A stretch of DNA of 64,000 nucleotides from positions 2,698,001 through 2,762,000 of the forward strand of contig JADJOB010000002.1 of assembly GCA_016714025.1 (NCBI GenBank), in the 5' to 3' direction. Of the stretch, positions 54,953 through 62,784 are shown piece after piece (position 1 is the stretch's first letter; each line of letters opens with the position of its first letter). This stretch comes from Saprospiraceae bacterium (GTDB taxonomy: Bacteria > Bacteroidota > Bacteroidia > Chitinophagales > Saprospiraceae). The translations under genes and the position numbers were made by a program. Below the pieces are notes generated by a model. That model had not been told where the DNA came from. It saw only the letters and a program-made list of their open reading frames with translations, and made no database searches.

Positions 54953-55627
54953 TTAATTCAACAAAATCAGATTTCCGCTTTCAATTTTAATAGACTTACA
55001 ATTTGTAATTTCATCAGACCAGGTTTTTAGGGCACTGGATAGAATGGTCAACCGGTCTGATTCGCGAGCGTTTTGGATGAGCTGTATGACTGTTTTTCTG
55101 CTTGTATCATCCAGATAATCAAGACTTTGATCCAATAATAACAATTTAGGTTTATGAATTAAAGCCCTTGCGATGGCAACCACATGTTGCTCTCCTTGGG
55201 AAAGCATTACCAAAGGAGTTTTAATTTTTTCTGACATTCCAAGTGCTTCAAGGATCCATTGCACCTGACCATCAAAATCAAAATCCTGGACCCGGTCGGC
55301 TGCATGCAAAGCCATTACCAAATTGGCTCGAACCGTTTTCTCCGGGATCAATTGAAGGTTTTGACGTGCATAACCAATTTTTCGCCTTAAAGACGCAAGA
55401 TCTTCTTTGCTTAAAGGATTCAAGGAAAAATCGAGCACGTTGAGCTGCCCGCTTAATTTCATTGGCATTCCATAAAATGCATTCAATAGCGAAGTTTTAC
55501 CAGCTCCATTTGGGCCCGAAAACTCTATCCATTCTTGTTCGTCGACTGTCCAGTTTAATCCAGTAATTAAATCCTTTTGCGGGTAGGAAATAGTAAGATT
55601 AATGGCTTGGATGATGTGTTTTGGCAT
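54953..55627 (-). CDS. FtsE-like ABC ATP-binding protein with degenerate catalytic residues
   Basis: 224 residues from ATG at 55627 (MPKHIIQAINLTISYP); a longer frame to 55843 would cross the promoter and the divergent ccmE start and is rejected. Walker A GPNGAGKTS (38-46), Q-loop Gln89 (ARQNLQLIPEK), signature LSQGEQHVVAIARAL (142-156), Walker B LLLLDQS: Asp166 is followed by Gln167 in place of the catalytic Glu. The switch His after beta-strand (ILSSALKTW) is missing. The LRRKIGYARQNLQLIPEKTVRANL stretch is FtsE-like. It probably binds ATP but hydrolyses it poorly. No ftsX is adjacent. Confidence 0.85.
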   Translation of the reverse strand: MPKHIIQAINLTISYPQKDLITGLNWTVDEQEWIEFSGPNGAGKTSLLNAFYGMPMKLSGQLNVLDFSLNPLSKEDLASLRRKIGYARQNLQLIPEKTVRANLVMALHAADRVQDFDFDGQVQWILEALGMSEKIKTPLVMLSQGEQHVVAIARALIHKPKLLLLDQSLDYLDDTSRKTVIQLIQNARESDRLTILSSALKTWSDEITNCKSIKIESGNLILLN

Positions 55628-55641
55628 GGCGTTATAAACCG

Positions 55642-55649
55642 CAAAAGTA
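55642..55649 (-). promoter_or_regulatory. -7 promoter box of the FtsE-like gene
   Basis: Minus-strand TACTTTTG matches TAnnTTTG exactly, 14 nt before the ATG at 55627. It fixes the start and excludes the longer N-terminal extension. Confidence 0.6.
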
Positions 55650-55725
55650 CAAGCCGATTGCGAACTAAGATGCAATAATCTGGTTGTTATGTAGAAGAAT
55701 ATCATTAAAGCAACGTTAAGAAGCC

Positions 55726-55754
55726 TTGATAATATCGTATTCCGCTTAAATTTG
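55726..55754 (+). promoter_or_regulatory. Promoter of the ccmE-ccmF operon
   Basis: TTG (55726-55728) and TAAATTTG (55747-55754) are 18 nt apart, a good -33/-7 pair with an exact -7 match. Only 6 nt separate the box from the ATG at 55761, implying a leader of about 2 nt. Confidence 0.65.
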
Positions 55755-55760
55755 CATTCA

Positions 55761-56159
55761 ATGAAAAAATCATTTCTATTCACATTGAGCCTGATTGCAG
55801 TAGCTATCGTGTTATTGATCTCCGTTTCCAAAGATTTTTCCACTTACGCAAGCTTTAATAAAGCAGCAAAAAGTGGAGATCAGGTCAAACTGGTAGGCAC
55901 CCTGGCAAAAGACCAGGAGATTTATTACCAGCCTGAGAAGGATGCAAATTATTTTAGCTTTTACCTTACAGATAAAGATGGCGTGACTAAAAAAGTAATC
56001 CTCAATGCACCCAAACCACAGGATTTTGAATTATCTGAACAAGTTGTGTTAACCGGTAGCATGAAAGACGATGTTTTTATCGCAAAATCCATGCTGCTTA
56101 AATGTCCTTCAAAATATAAAGACGAAGAAATTTATATTAAGTCCACTACAGCCCTATGA
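55761..56159 (+). CDS. ccmE: CcmE-family haem chaperone with CxxxY motif and no histidine
   Basis: 132 residues from ATG at 55761; a TTG 9 nt upstream lies inside the -7 box and is rejected. An N-terminal membrane anchor (LFTLSLIAVAIVLLISV) precedes an OB-fold (VKLVGTLAKDQEIYY ... FYLTDKDGVTKKVILN ... QVVLTGSMKDDVFIAKSM). CcmE carries haem from CcmC to CcmF in cytochrome c maturation, usually bound covalently to His in HxxxY. Here the equivalent is Cys115-x3-Tyr119 (KCPSKY) and the protein contains no His, so a cysteine would have to take that role, as in the CxxxY group. Start of ccmF overlaps its stop by 4 nt. Confidence 0.88.
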   Translation: MKKSFLFTLSLIAVAIVLLISVSKDFSTYASFNKAAKSGDQVKLVGTLAKDQEIYYQPEKDANYFSFYLTDKDGVTKKVILNAPKPQDFELSEQVVLTGSMKDDVFIAKSMLLKCPSKYKDEEIYIKSTTAL

Positions 56160-58981
56160 AGTCCATCCAATATGTTGGTGAACATTTATGGATTCATTAT
56201 ACAGGCCATTTTTTAGTTTGCCTTGCCTTTTTCTCTGCCCTCTTTGCAGTCACTGCATTTATTCTTAATCGAAATCAATTTTCTGAAAGTTGGAAGAAGG
56301 TATTGCGTTGGCTTTTTTTAATACACATCATTTGTATTTTTTCGATTATCGGGCTCATCTTTTTTATGATGGGACAACATTATTACGCATACAATTATGT
56401 GTGGGCCCACGTTTCCGATGAACTTCCGAATCGTTATATTTTATCAGCTTTTTGGGAAGGACAGGAAGGGAGTTTTTTATTGTGGATGTTTTGGAATTGC
56501 ATTTTGGGTTTGTTCTTTTTTAATTTTAAATCCCGTTTTGATCACAGCATCTTATCAATCATCCTGGCTGTCAATGTGATTTTAACCAGCATGCTGTTAG
56601 GCATTTACATTGGCGAAAGCCGAATCGGCAGCAGTCCCTTTGCACTGCTCAGGCATATCATGGATATCCCACTTTTCAACAATGCCGAATATACCCAACT
56701 CATAAAAGGCAATGGCTTAAATCCGTTGCTTCAAAATTATTGGATGATCATTCATCCTCCTACTTTGTTTCTTGGGTTTGCTTCAACTATTATCCCATTT
56801 GCATATGCACTCAGTGGGATTATGCAAAAAGATTTTAGCAATTGGTTAAAACCTGTATTGCCCTGGGCACTTTTTTCTGGCTTTATTTTGGGGACAGGAA
56901 TTTTAATGGGTGGTGCCTGGGCCTATGAAGCTTTGAGCTTCGGTGGTTACTGGGCCTGGGATCCTGTTGAAAATATGTCATTGGTGCCATGGATTGTTTT
57001 AGTTGCAGGTATTCACACCAATTTAGTCGCAAAATCTACCGGGTTTTCTGTAGGCGCTACGATGAGCTTGTATTTCTTGTCTTTTATACTTGTTGTGTAT
57101 TCTTCATTTTTAACACGAAGCGGAATATTAGGAGACAGCTCTGCACATGCTTTCACCCAAATGGGCTTGGAATGGCAATTAGTAATTTTTTGTGTTATCG
57201 TCAGTATAATTCCATTGGCTTACTTTATTTCCCGTTATAAACTTATTCCTCAAAAAGAAAACGAAGAACAATTTCATTCACGTGAATTTTGGATGTTTAT
57301 TGGTAGTCTGGTTTTACTCTTTAGCGCATTGCTTATAAGTTTTACTACATCTATTCCAGTTTATAATAAAATTTTAGATCAATTTGGAAAATTATTAAAT
57401 ATTTCAATGGAATCCTGGCACAGAAGCCCTCCCCTTGAACCCATTAAACATCACAACCAATACCAACTTTGGATTGGAGTTTTAGTTGCTGTGCTTTCTT
57501 CAGTATCCATCTATTTGCGTTATTTAGGGGATCGAAGTTTAAAATTAGGTAAATCATTTTTGATTCGTATTTCCTTGTGTCTTGTAATTGCTTGCATACT
57601 GAGTTGGATCAGTTTGTATTCGTTTGATAAATTACACTGGAGTCACTTAATTTTATTAGGTGCTGCCTGGTTTGCTATCTGCAGTTCAGCTTTGTATTTA
57701 ATTCATAGCATCCGATTTAATCCAATGCAATCCGCATTGGTTTGTTCACATGGTGGATTTGGAATTTTATTACTTGGTATTTTATTTACAGGTATTAATA
57801 AGCGTATTATTTCAACAAATGAATTTGCCCAGCGAGACCTTTTAGAAAATTGGTCTGAAGATGATATTTCAAAACATCTTACTTTAATTAAAAACGAAAA
57901 AATGTTTATGAATGGGTATTGGGTAAATTATTCGTCCGATACCTTTATTAATAAGAGCAGAATCTATGAACTTGATTTCTGGAAAGAAGATTCGTTAAAC
58001 AATAAAATTGAACAGTTCAAATTACATCCAGAGGTTCAATATGACAATAAATTGACAAAAGTAGCTGCTGCCAATCCATCCACTAAACATTATTTAAATC
58101 GCGATGTATTTTCATTGATCGCACAAATTCCACAGACACAAACGGATGTAGAAGCGGCAAAACAGGCAGAAGACAGTTTAAAATACGAATTGTATTTTTG
58201 TAAATTAAAGGATACCATCTATACAAAGAATCATTTTATTATATTAGATAGCATCTTAAATGATTTTTCCGCCAAGGATTTTGAATTTAAATCCGGAGAC
58301 CAGAAGCTTCAATTTCAATTAAAAATTAAAAACCTGGAGGACAAGGAATCAAAAATTGCCAGTCCCGGAATTCTGTTCAGACAAAATCTGGTCTATAAAT
58401 TTCCTTTTCAATTGGATGCGTATCGGGTTCGGATTCAAATTCCGGATACAGTTTACGATTTAGTAAATCCAAGATGGGAGGACATTAAATTTGAGAAGCT
58501 CAGTTTAAAAAAGGGTCAACAAGCAACTATCGGGGATGGAAAATATCTTAAGCTCAATACCATCAGCAGAGACATAGATCCTGAAATATATGTACCCAAA
58601 GAGGACGAGATCGCAGTTGCTGCTGAAATTGAATTTCATGATGGAATGAAACAGGTATTATTGAAACCAATCTACCTGATAAAAGGAAATCAAATTGTAT
58701 CGATGCCGGTAAGTGCCATTCATCCCGGAATTACACTTCGCTTTTCAAAAATAAATCCACAGACAGAAGAAATGGGATTTGAATATTCAATTCATCCAAA
58801 TCTGAATACAATGAAATTGCCTTTAATGATTGCTGAAAATGCTGCACGCAATGATTTTATTGTAATTCAGGTTATTGAATTCCCATGGATTAATCTGGTA
58901 TGGTTTGGAAGCATCCTGATGCTTTCGGGTATGCTTTTAGCATCCTATACGAAACGCAAAAACAAGCGCGATGCCCTTTGA
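56156..58981 (+). CDS. ccmF: Cytochrome c haem lyase CcmF/CcsA-type
   Basis: 941 residues with about 15 membrane helices. The haem-handling WWD domain is seen as GGAWAYEALSFGGYWAWDPVENMSLVPW (about 262-289), flanked by conserved histidines (IIHPPTLFLGF; GIHTNLV). A large soluble periplasmic segment (about 560-910) precedes the last helix. It attaches haem to CxxCH apocytochromes. It overlaps ccmE by 4 nt and the DUF2520 gene by 11 nt, so it is in a tight operon. It is longer than E. coli CcmF, as is typical in this phylum. Confidence 0.94.
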   Translation: MKSIQYVGEHLWIHYTGHFLVCLAFFSALFAVTAFILNRNQFSESWKKVLRWLFLIHIICIFSIIGLIFFMMGQHYYAYNYVWAHVSDELPNRYILSAFWEGQEGSFLLWMFWNCILGLFFFNFKSRFDHSILSIILAVNVILTSMLLGIYIGESRIGSSPFALLRHIMDIPLFNNAEYTQLIKGNGLNPLLQNYWMIIHPPTLFLGFASTIIPFAYALSGIMQKDFSNWLKPVLPWALFSGFILGTGILMGGAWAYEALSFGGYWAWDPVENMSLVPWIVLVAGIHTNLVAKSTGFSVGATMSLYFLSFILVVYSSFLTRSGILGDSSAHAFTQMGLEWQLVIFCVIVSIIPLAYFISRYKLIPQKENEEQFHSREFWMFIGSLVLLFSALLISFTTSIPVYNKILDQFGKLLNISMESWHRSPPLEPIKHHNQYQLWIGVLVAVLSSVSIYLRYLGDRSLKLGKSFLIRISLCLVIACILSWISLYSFDKLHWSHLILLGAAWFAICSSALYLIHSIRFNPMQSALVCSHGGFGILLLGILFTGINKRIISTNEFAQRDLLENWSEDDISKHLTLIKNEKMFMNGYWVNYSSDTFINKSRIYELDFWKEDSLNNKIEQFKLHPEVQYDNKLTKVAAANPSTKHYLNRDVFSLIAQIPQTQTDVEAAKQAEDSLKYELYFCKLKDTIYTKNHFIILDSILNDFSAKDFEFKSGDQKLQFQLKIKNLEDKESKIASPGILFRQNLVYKFPFQLDAYRVRIQIPDTVYDLVNPRWEDIKFEKLSLKKGQQATIGDGKYLKLNTISRDIDPEIYVPKEDEIAVAAEIEFHDGMKQVLLKPIYLIKGNQIVSMPVSAIHPGITLRFSKINPQTEEMGFEYSIHPNLNTMKLPLMIAENAARNDFIVIQVIEFPWINLVWFGSILMLSGMLLASYTKRKNKRDAL

Positions 58982-59780
58982 AATTGTATTGATAGGTTCA
59001 GGCAATTTAGCAACCGCTCTGGGTAAAAAACTCAAACTTAGCGGTCACAAAATCGCCCAAGTTTATTCCAGAGATCTTGAACGCGCTAAACTATTAGCAG
59101 ATCTTTTACAAACTCAAGCCATTAATCAGATTGATCGGATAAACAGCAATGCGCAGATTTATTTAATATGCATAAAAGATGATGCGATTGAAGCACTTAG
59201 TAAAACATTGGCAACAAAACTGGAAAAACAAGCCATCGTTGCTCATAGTTCAGGTGTCAACAGTCCGGATCTGATTGATGCCTATTTTATTAACAGGAGT
59301 TTATTTTATCCTCTTCAAACATTCAGTAAGTTTAAAGAATTGGATTGGACGCACATCCCAATTTTTATTGAAGGAAGTCCGGAAGCAATAAGCCTCCTCC
59401 GTCCGCTTGCTCAGACCCTAAGCAATGATTTATTAGAAATGAATGATCAAATGCGGACTCATTTGCATTTGGCATCCGTATTTGCCAATAATTTTACAAA
59501 CTACAATCTACTGGCAGCTAAAAAAATCCTCGATAAAGCTCAAATTCCTTTTGAAGTACTGCATAGCTTAATGCTTGAAACGGTAGACAAAGCATTCCGC
59601 CTGGATCCAATCAATGCTCAAACCGGTCCTGCAAAACGAGGGGATGTAAATACCATAGAAAAACACATCCGTTTATTGGTTTCAGAATTTCCTGAATACC
59701 GGTCATTGTATAAAAAATATTCGCAAATTATAGAACAAACCTTTAAGCATGAGAATTCTGGGACAGATTCCACATCCTGA
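58971..59780 (+). CDS. Rossmann-fold plus DUF2520 domain protein
   Basis: 269 residues. N-terminal Rossmann fold with GSGNLATALGKKL (about 9-21), as in F420/NADP oxidoreductases and ProC-like enzymes; the C-terminal all-helical DUF2520 domain (about 130-260) has MRTHLHLASVFANNFTNYNLLAAKKIL and TGPAKRGDVNTIEKH. Probably an NAD(P)-binding oxidoreductase; substrate unknown. It overlaps ccmF by 11 nt upstream and the 81-aa gene by 32 nt downstream. Confidence 0.9.
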   Translation: MPFEIVLIGSGNLATALGKKLKLSGHKIAQVYSRDLERAKLLADLLQTQAINQIDRINSNAQIYLICIKDDAIEALSKTLATKLEKQAIVAHSSGVNSPDLIDAYFINRSLFYPLQTFSKFKELDWTHIPIFIEGSPEAISLLRPLAQTLSNDLLEMNDQMRTHLHLASVFANNFTNYNLLAAKKILDKAQIPFEVLHSLMLETVDKAFRLDPINAQTGPAKRGDVNTIEKHIRLLVSEFPEYRSLYKKYSQIIEQTFKHENSGTDSTS

Positions 59781-59994
59781 ATTATTGATTACCGTATTTA
59801 AATCGGGGAATAAAATAATCATCAAATTTGAAATTGGCCCTTTTGAACAAACCTATAAGTTTTTAGAAACCGATAAATTATCCAATCTTGAAGATGCTAT
59901 CAAACTGGTTACTGAAGCCTGGATACAAGATGTTTATCAAGTATTTAATTCAATGAATGCTACTTATAAAATTCGTTCCCATGAGATCAGTTAA
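59749..59994 (+). CDS. Small conserved hypothetical protein
   Basis: 81 residues (MRILGQIPHPELLITVFKSG), starting within the end of the DUF2520 gene and overlapping the following lipoprotein gene by 14 nt. Composition and tight overlaps support translation. It has an alternating beta pattern followed by an amphipathic helix (LSNLEDAIKLVTEAWIQDVY) and no signal. No family recognised; likely cotranslated with its neighbours. Confidence 0.7.
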   Translation: MRILGQIPHPELLITVFKSGNKIIIKFEIGPFEQTYKFLETDKLSNLEDAIKLVTEAWIQDVYQVFNSMNATYKIRSHEIS

Positions 59995-60562
59995 TCCTTT
60001 CATTTTTAGATTTATTATTTTTTGCATGATCTCTTTAAGTCTGAGTACATGCACCATTGATCCTGCCAATCCAGATCAATTTACCGGACCCAGTGAAATT
60101 CGCATCAGTATATTATCAGGAAATTTTTCAGGAAGAAATTTCGACTTGATTAGTGAAAACCATACCGATGATCATCAATTTATTGCTTCGAAGCTAATTA
60201 ACAAGGTGCTAATCCAACCCATTCAAGAAGGTATGGGCATGAATTTAGAATCCAACAGTTTTATCAATTGGGCCTGGAAAGGCGACACCGTAACCGGCAC
60301 GTTCTTGAGTGTTTTTGCAAATGATCCCAATGTTGCAAAATCAGGTGACCTGCAGTTAATTTATACGAATGGAGATGAATTTATAACAGCTATCCCTAAA
60401 GACATTCAAATTGCAATTACCAACTACAGTCAACCAAGTGGCTCAATAGAAGGAAATTTCTTTTTTACTAATTATTTAGATTACCGGTATAATGGAAATT
60501 CCGGAAGAGAAAGTGTACGTTTTGAAATCAGTTTTAAACTGGTTCGCGGCCCGAATATTTAA
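59981..60562 (+). CDS. Putative lipoprotein of unknown function
   Basis: 193 residues from ATG at 59981 (MRSVNPFIFRFIIFCMISLSL). The lipobox LSTC puts the lipidated Cys at about residue 24. An upstream in-frame ATG at 59957 adds 8 residues before the basic n-region and is less likely. The mature part is beta-rich and ends GRESVRFEISFKLVRGP, suggesting an eight-stranded barrel-like or lipocalin-like fold, which I cannot confirm. Last gene of the ccmE-ccmF run. Confidence 0.75.
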   Translation: MRSVNPFIFRFIIFCMISLSLSTCTIDPANPDQFTGPSEIRISILSGNFSGRNFDLISENHTDDHQFIASKLINKVLIQPIQEGMGMNLESNSFINWAWKGDTVTGTFLSVFANDPNVAKSGDLQLIYTNGDEFITAIPKDIQIAITNYSQPSGSIEGNFFFTNYLDYRYNGNSGRESVRFEISFKLVRGPNI

Positions 60563-60637
60563 AATGGACTAAATCAAATTATATTAGCCATTAAGCAGCT
60601 TTACTCATTTTAAGATTTAGTGGAATTATTATAAAGT

Positions 60638-61039
60638 TTAATTAACTAATTTTATAAAATAAGTGTAAAGCAAACTAATAATAATAGCCAAACTATAACT
60701 TTGGAGCGTTCCTATCAATATATATTCCGTCAACTTTCTGTCTTTTGATCTTGATAAATCATTAAACCGCAGCACTGATTTTGCTGCAATCAACAATCCG
60801 ATGGATGCCCATTGATTTAAAATGATAAAACCAAAAATCAGGAGTCTTTCTAAAATTCCAATATATTTTCCTGCATTTTTTAAACTGTCTGATTCGTTTT
60901 CCTCATCCATTTTCCAGGCACTGATCAATACTTTCATTATAATCGAAGACACATAGCTTACACAAACAACAGCAACCAGAAACAAGGTGGTTTGCGAATT
61001 AAATATCCATGCTGATGAAAATTCCATAGGTACATACAT
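60638..61039 (-). pseudogene. C-terminal half of a frameshifted DUF3307 membrane protein
   Basis: 133 residues from an internal Met, with about three membrane helices and the conserved DUF3307 C-terminal pattern NAGKYIGILERLLIFGFIILNQWASIGLLIAAKSVLRF and DRKLTEYILIGTLQS. The same frame stays open upstream to about 61087 and there reads FLDQIAHVSLLV, the expected continuation of the N-terminal half. One missing base in an A5 run (61085-61089; T5 on the coding strand) separates the two frames. So this is one 239-residue gene split by a -1 frameshift, or a sequencing error. Confidence 0.85.
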
Positions 61040-61071
61040 GGAGGCAACACAAACAAGTAAGGATACATGCG

Positions 61072-61356
61072 CTATTTGGTCCAGAAAAAGTTGAGGCGAT
61101 TATCGATTTTGGATTGCAAATGCAATTTTAATAAATCGATGAGACCATGAGAAAGAACAATAATTGCAATGCCAAGCCAATAATCCGCATCAAATTGCAG
61201 GATTGTCAAAAGCAACAAAAGATGCACCAACAGATGCCAGTATAAATAAACGGAACGATGCTTTTTAGCCATTTTATCCAATACCCATTTTTCAGGCTGG
61301 AACACAAAATCACCCAGTAAATGCGCTAAAAGAATTTTCAGAAACAACTCGATCAT
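61072..61356 (-). pseudogene. N-terminal half of a frameshifted DUF3307 membrane protein
   Basis: 94 residues: MIELFLKILLAHLLGDFVFQ and the WHLLVHLLLLLTILQ, IIVLSHGLIDLLKLHLQ helices are the DUF3307 N-terminal signature. The frame ends RLNFFWTK plus TAG right after an A5 run (61085-61089). Adding one base gives RLNFFLDQIAH and continues into the downstream half without a stop. The start overlaps the satD stop by 4 nt (61353-61356), so the two genes are translationally coupled; SatD-DUF3307 pairs are common in this phylum. Confidence 0.85.
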
Positions 61357-61952
61357 AGCTTTTGGATTTGTTGTTGGAAATATTGTTCCATTCGCAAGAC
61401 CTCTTCATAGCCACCGCGAGTCAATGCTTCACTGATTGAACTTTGAGACTTCTTGAGTAATTGAGCTAGTTCCATTTGATTTTTATCAGGATTTTCCAGC
61501 GCAGCTTGAATGGCCTGTGCAACAATCACACTCCAGGAATTCATAGTCAGGAGTCCCAGGGCCAACATCAGATTAAAACGCTCGTTAAACGATTCATCTC
61601 CAGTCGCAATGCTCAAGGATTGTTTTTTCAAAGCATCAAAACAACTGCCGGATCTAGTAAACGCATCGCCGGAGGATTCTGTAATTTTAGCTGCACGGTA
61701 GTTTACAGTTCCTATTCCGATGGCAATTCGGACGTCCAATTTGGGAATTTGTTTTAACCCTGCCTTGATAATAAGAGCGGCATGAAGTGCTTCCCTGGCC
61801 GGAAGCAGCATTTGGAAACTATCGCCACGGTATATTTCCCAATCTGACGGCTCTGTGCCAAATACATTGAGTGTACGCTTTAACAGCGGCATCCAGGTAG
61901 CAGCGTCTCCTTGTCGCGAATTAACTACATCCCCGGTAAGCACGGCAAACAT
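61353..61952 (-). CDS. SatD-family protein with C-terminal helix-turn-helix
   Basis: 199 residues from ATG at 61952 (MFAVLTGDVVNSRQGD), where SatD proteins begin; ATG at 61967 is an alternative but lies within 4 nt of the -7 box. The N domain has TGDVVNSR and WEIYRGDSFQMLL, resembling nucleotidyl-cyclase-like folds. The C-terminal 45 residues (NQMELAQLLKKSQSSISEALTRGG) form a helix-turn-helix. The promoter carries two TATCG...CGATA palindromes, so autoregulation is likely. It is coupled to the DUF3307 gene. Name comes from the Streptococcus mutans sat (secretion and acid tolerance) locus; the function here is unknown. Confidence 0.85.
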   Translation of the reverse strand: MFAVLTGDVVNSRQGDAATWMPLLKRTLNVFGTEPSDWEIYRGDSFQMLLPAREALHAALIIKAGLKQIPKLDVRIAIGIGTVNYRAAKITESSGDAFTRSGSCFDALKKQSLSIATGDESFNERFNLMLALGLLTMNSWSVIVAQAIQAALENPDKNQMELAQLLKKSQSSISEALTRGGYEEVLRMEQYFQQQIQKL

Positions 61953-61970
61953 TTTGGAATTCCCCATACC

Positions 61971-62002
61971 CAAATATCGGATAATTATCCGATATAACAA
62001 AA
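61971..62002 (-). promoter_or_regulatory. satD promoter (-33 and -7 boxes)
   Basis: On the minus strand TTTTG (61998-62002) and GATATTTG (61971-61978; one mismatch to TAnnTTTG) are separated by 19 nt, the standard spacing. The predicted transcription start is near 61966. Confidence 0.6.
61975..61994. promoter_or_regulatory. Operator-like perfect palindrome in the satD promoter
   Basis: TATCGGATAATTATCCGATA is identical on both strands over 20 bp. It overlaps the upstream part of the -7 box and fills the -33/-7 spacer, so a bound protein would block RNA polymerase. SatD itself, with its helix-turn-helix, is the best candidate. Confidence 0.7.
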
Positions 62003-62022
62003 TATCGACTTAAAAGCCGATA
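62003..62022. promoter_or_regulatory. Second operator-like palindrome upstream of the satD -33 box
   Basis: TATCGACTTAAAAGCCGATA has the same length and the same TATCG/CGATA ends as the first palindrome, with two mismatched pairs. Its centre is 28 bp from the first, and it abuts the -33 box, suggesting paired sites for one regulator. Confidence 0.6.
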
Positions 62023-62213
62023 AAATAATATATAGCTTCTTAAGCCAATACATTGATACTAAAACATCTGGCATGTATCCATTTGCCATAGCTATTACAC
62101 CTTTAGAACCACTGAAAATATGGCCCTTTCAGCGGATTGACCGGAATTGTATCAGCTCGCAACTTTGCATGGTATTTAAAATATTATTTCCTTATTCCTA
62201 AACAAAAAAAATT

Positions 62214-62594
62214 ATGAAGATTCTAATTACAATTTTTTCTTCCCTCCTACTCCTCTTATGTTCATGTAAAAAAGAAGAGCCTCAGAACTGGGGTCCCCGT
62301 CTAGATGCAATTGAAAAAGCACTTAGTATAAAAGATGCACAAATTGCTGGATTGAGTGAATTGGCCTATATCCAGGCATTGGATACGGTGGCCTTGCAGA
62401 ATGATTCATTTAATTTAGCATCTATAACATTTGCAACATTTCAAATTCCACAACCTGCATCGTGTCGATCCAATTGTGGAAAACAATTAAGCCGAGATCT
62501 AACGGTTTGCCAACACGTAGCTCCACAAAACTACACCTGGTGCATTGAAAAAGCCATTCGCAATTATACCACATGCATTGGCCGATGTCATTAA
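62214..62594 (+). CDS. Small lipoprotein with evenly spaced cysteines
   Basis: 126 residues. Lipoprotein signal MKILITIFSSLLLLLCSC followed by KKEE, with the lipidated Cys at about 18. The C-terminal half carries six cysteines as C-x3-C-x10-C-x10-C-x10-C-x3-C (from SCRSNCGK to CIGRCH), a symmetric pattern that fits helices cross-linked by disulfides. No family is recognised. It is monocistronic with its own terminator and lies beside satD (divergent). Confidence 0.75.
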   Translation: MKILITIFSSLLLLLCSCKKEEPQNWGPRLDAIEKALSIKDAQIAGLSELAYIQALDTVALQNDSFNLASITFATFQIPQPASCRSNCGKQLSRDLTVCQHVAPQNYTWCIEKAIRNYTTCIGRCH

Positions 62595-62613
62595 TTGTAT
62601 AAATATAAAAATT

Positions 62614-62652
62614 AAAAAGCCCTTGTCATTCTAATGATGAGGGCTTTTGTTT
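62614..62652 (+). terminator. Intrinsic terminator of the Cys-patterned lipoprotein gene
   Basis: AAAAGCCC (62615-62622) pairs with GGGCTTTT (62641-62648), with an inner TCATT/AATGA pairing, followed by TGTTTATT. It lies about 20 nt after the stop codon. Confidence 0.8.
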
Positions 62653-62743
62653 ATTGCATCAACAAAGCATCAAATGAAAATGCATTTACAATGAGAAAAA
62701 TTCTAATAATAGAACGAACACTTATTAAAATATAAAAAATTAT

Positions 62744-62783
62744 AATTCGTCCCGCGAGTACGCGGGATGTACACTACGTTCCC
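62744..62783. repeat. 40-bp hairpin-containing repeat, copy 1
   Basis: Starts AATTCGTCCCGCGAGT; CCCGCG and CGCGGG form a 6-bp stem with loop AGTA (62751-62766), and the unit ends in TCCC. Related copies are at 63563-63601 and 63604-63643. Confidence 0.7.
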
Positions 62784-62784
62784 A

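Noticed and set aside
55628..55843. 72-codon N-terminal extension of the FtsE-like ATPase
   Set aside because: It crosses an exact -7 box and runs into the divergent ccmE start; the family start fits MPKHIIQAINL at 55627.
61476..61757. 93-codon open frame antisense to satD
   Set aside because: It mirrors satD coding sequence and lacks a promoter or family match.
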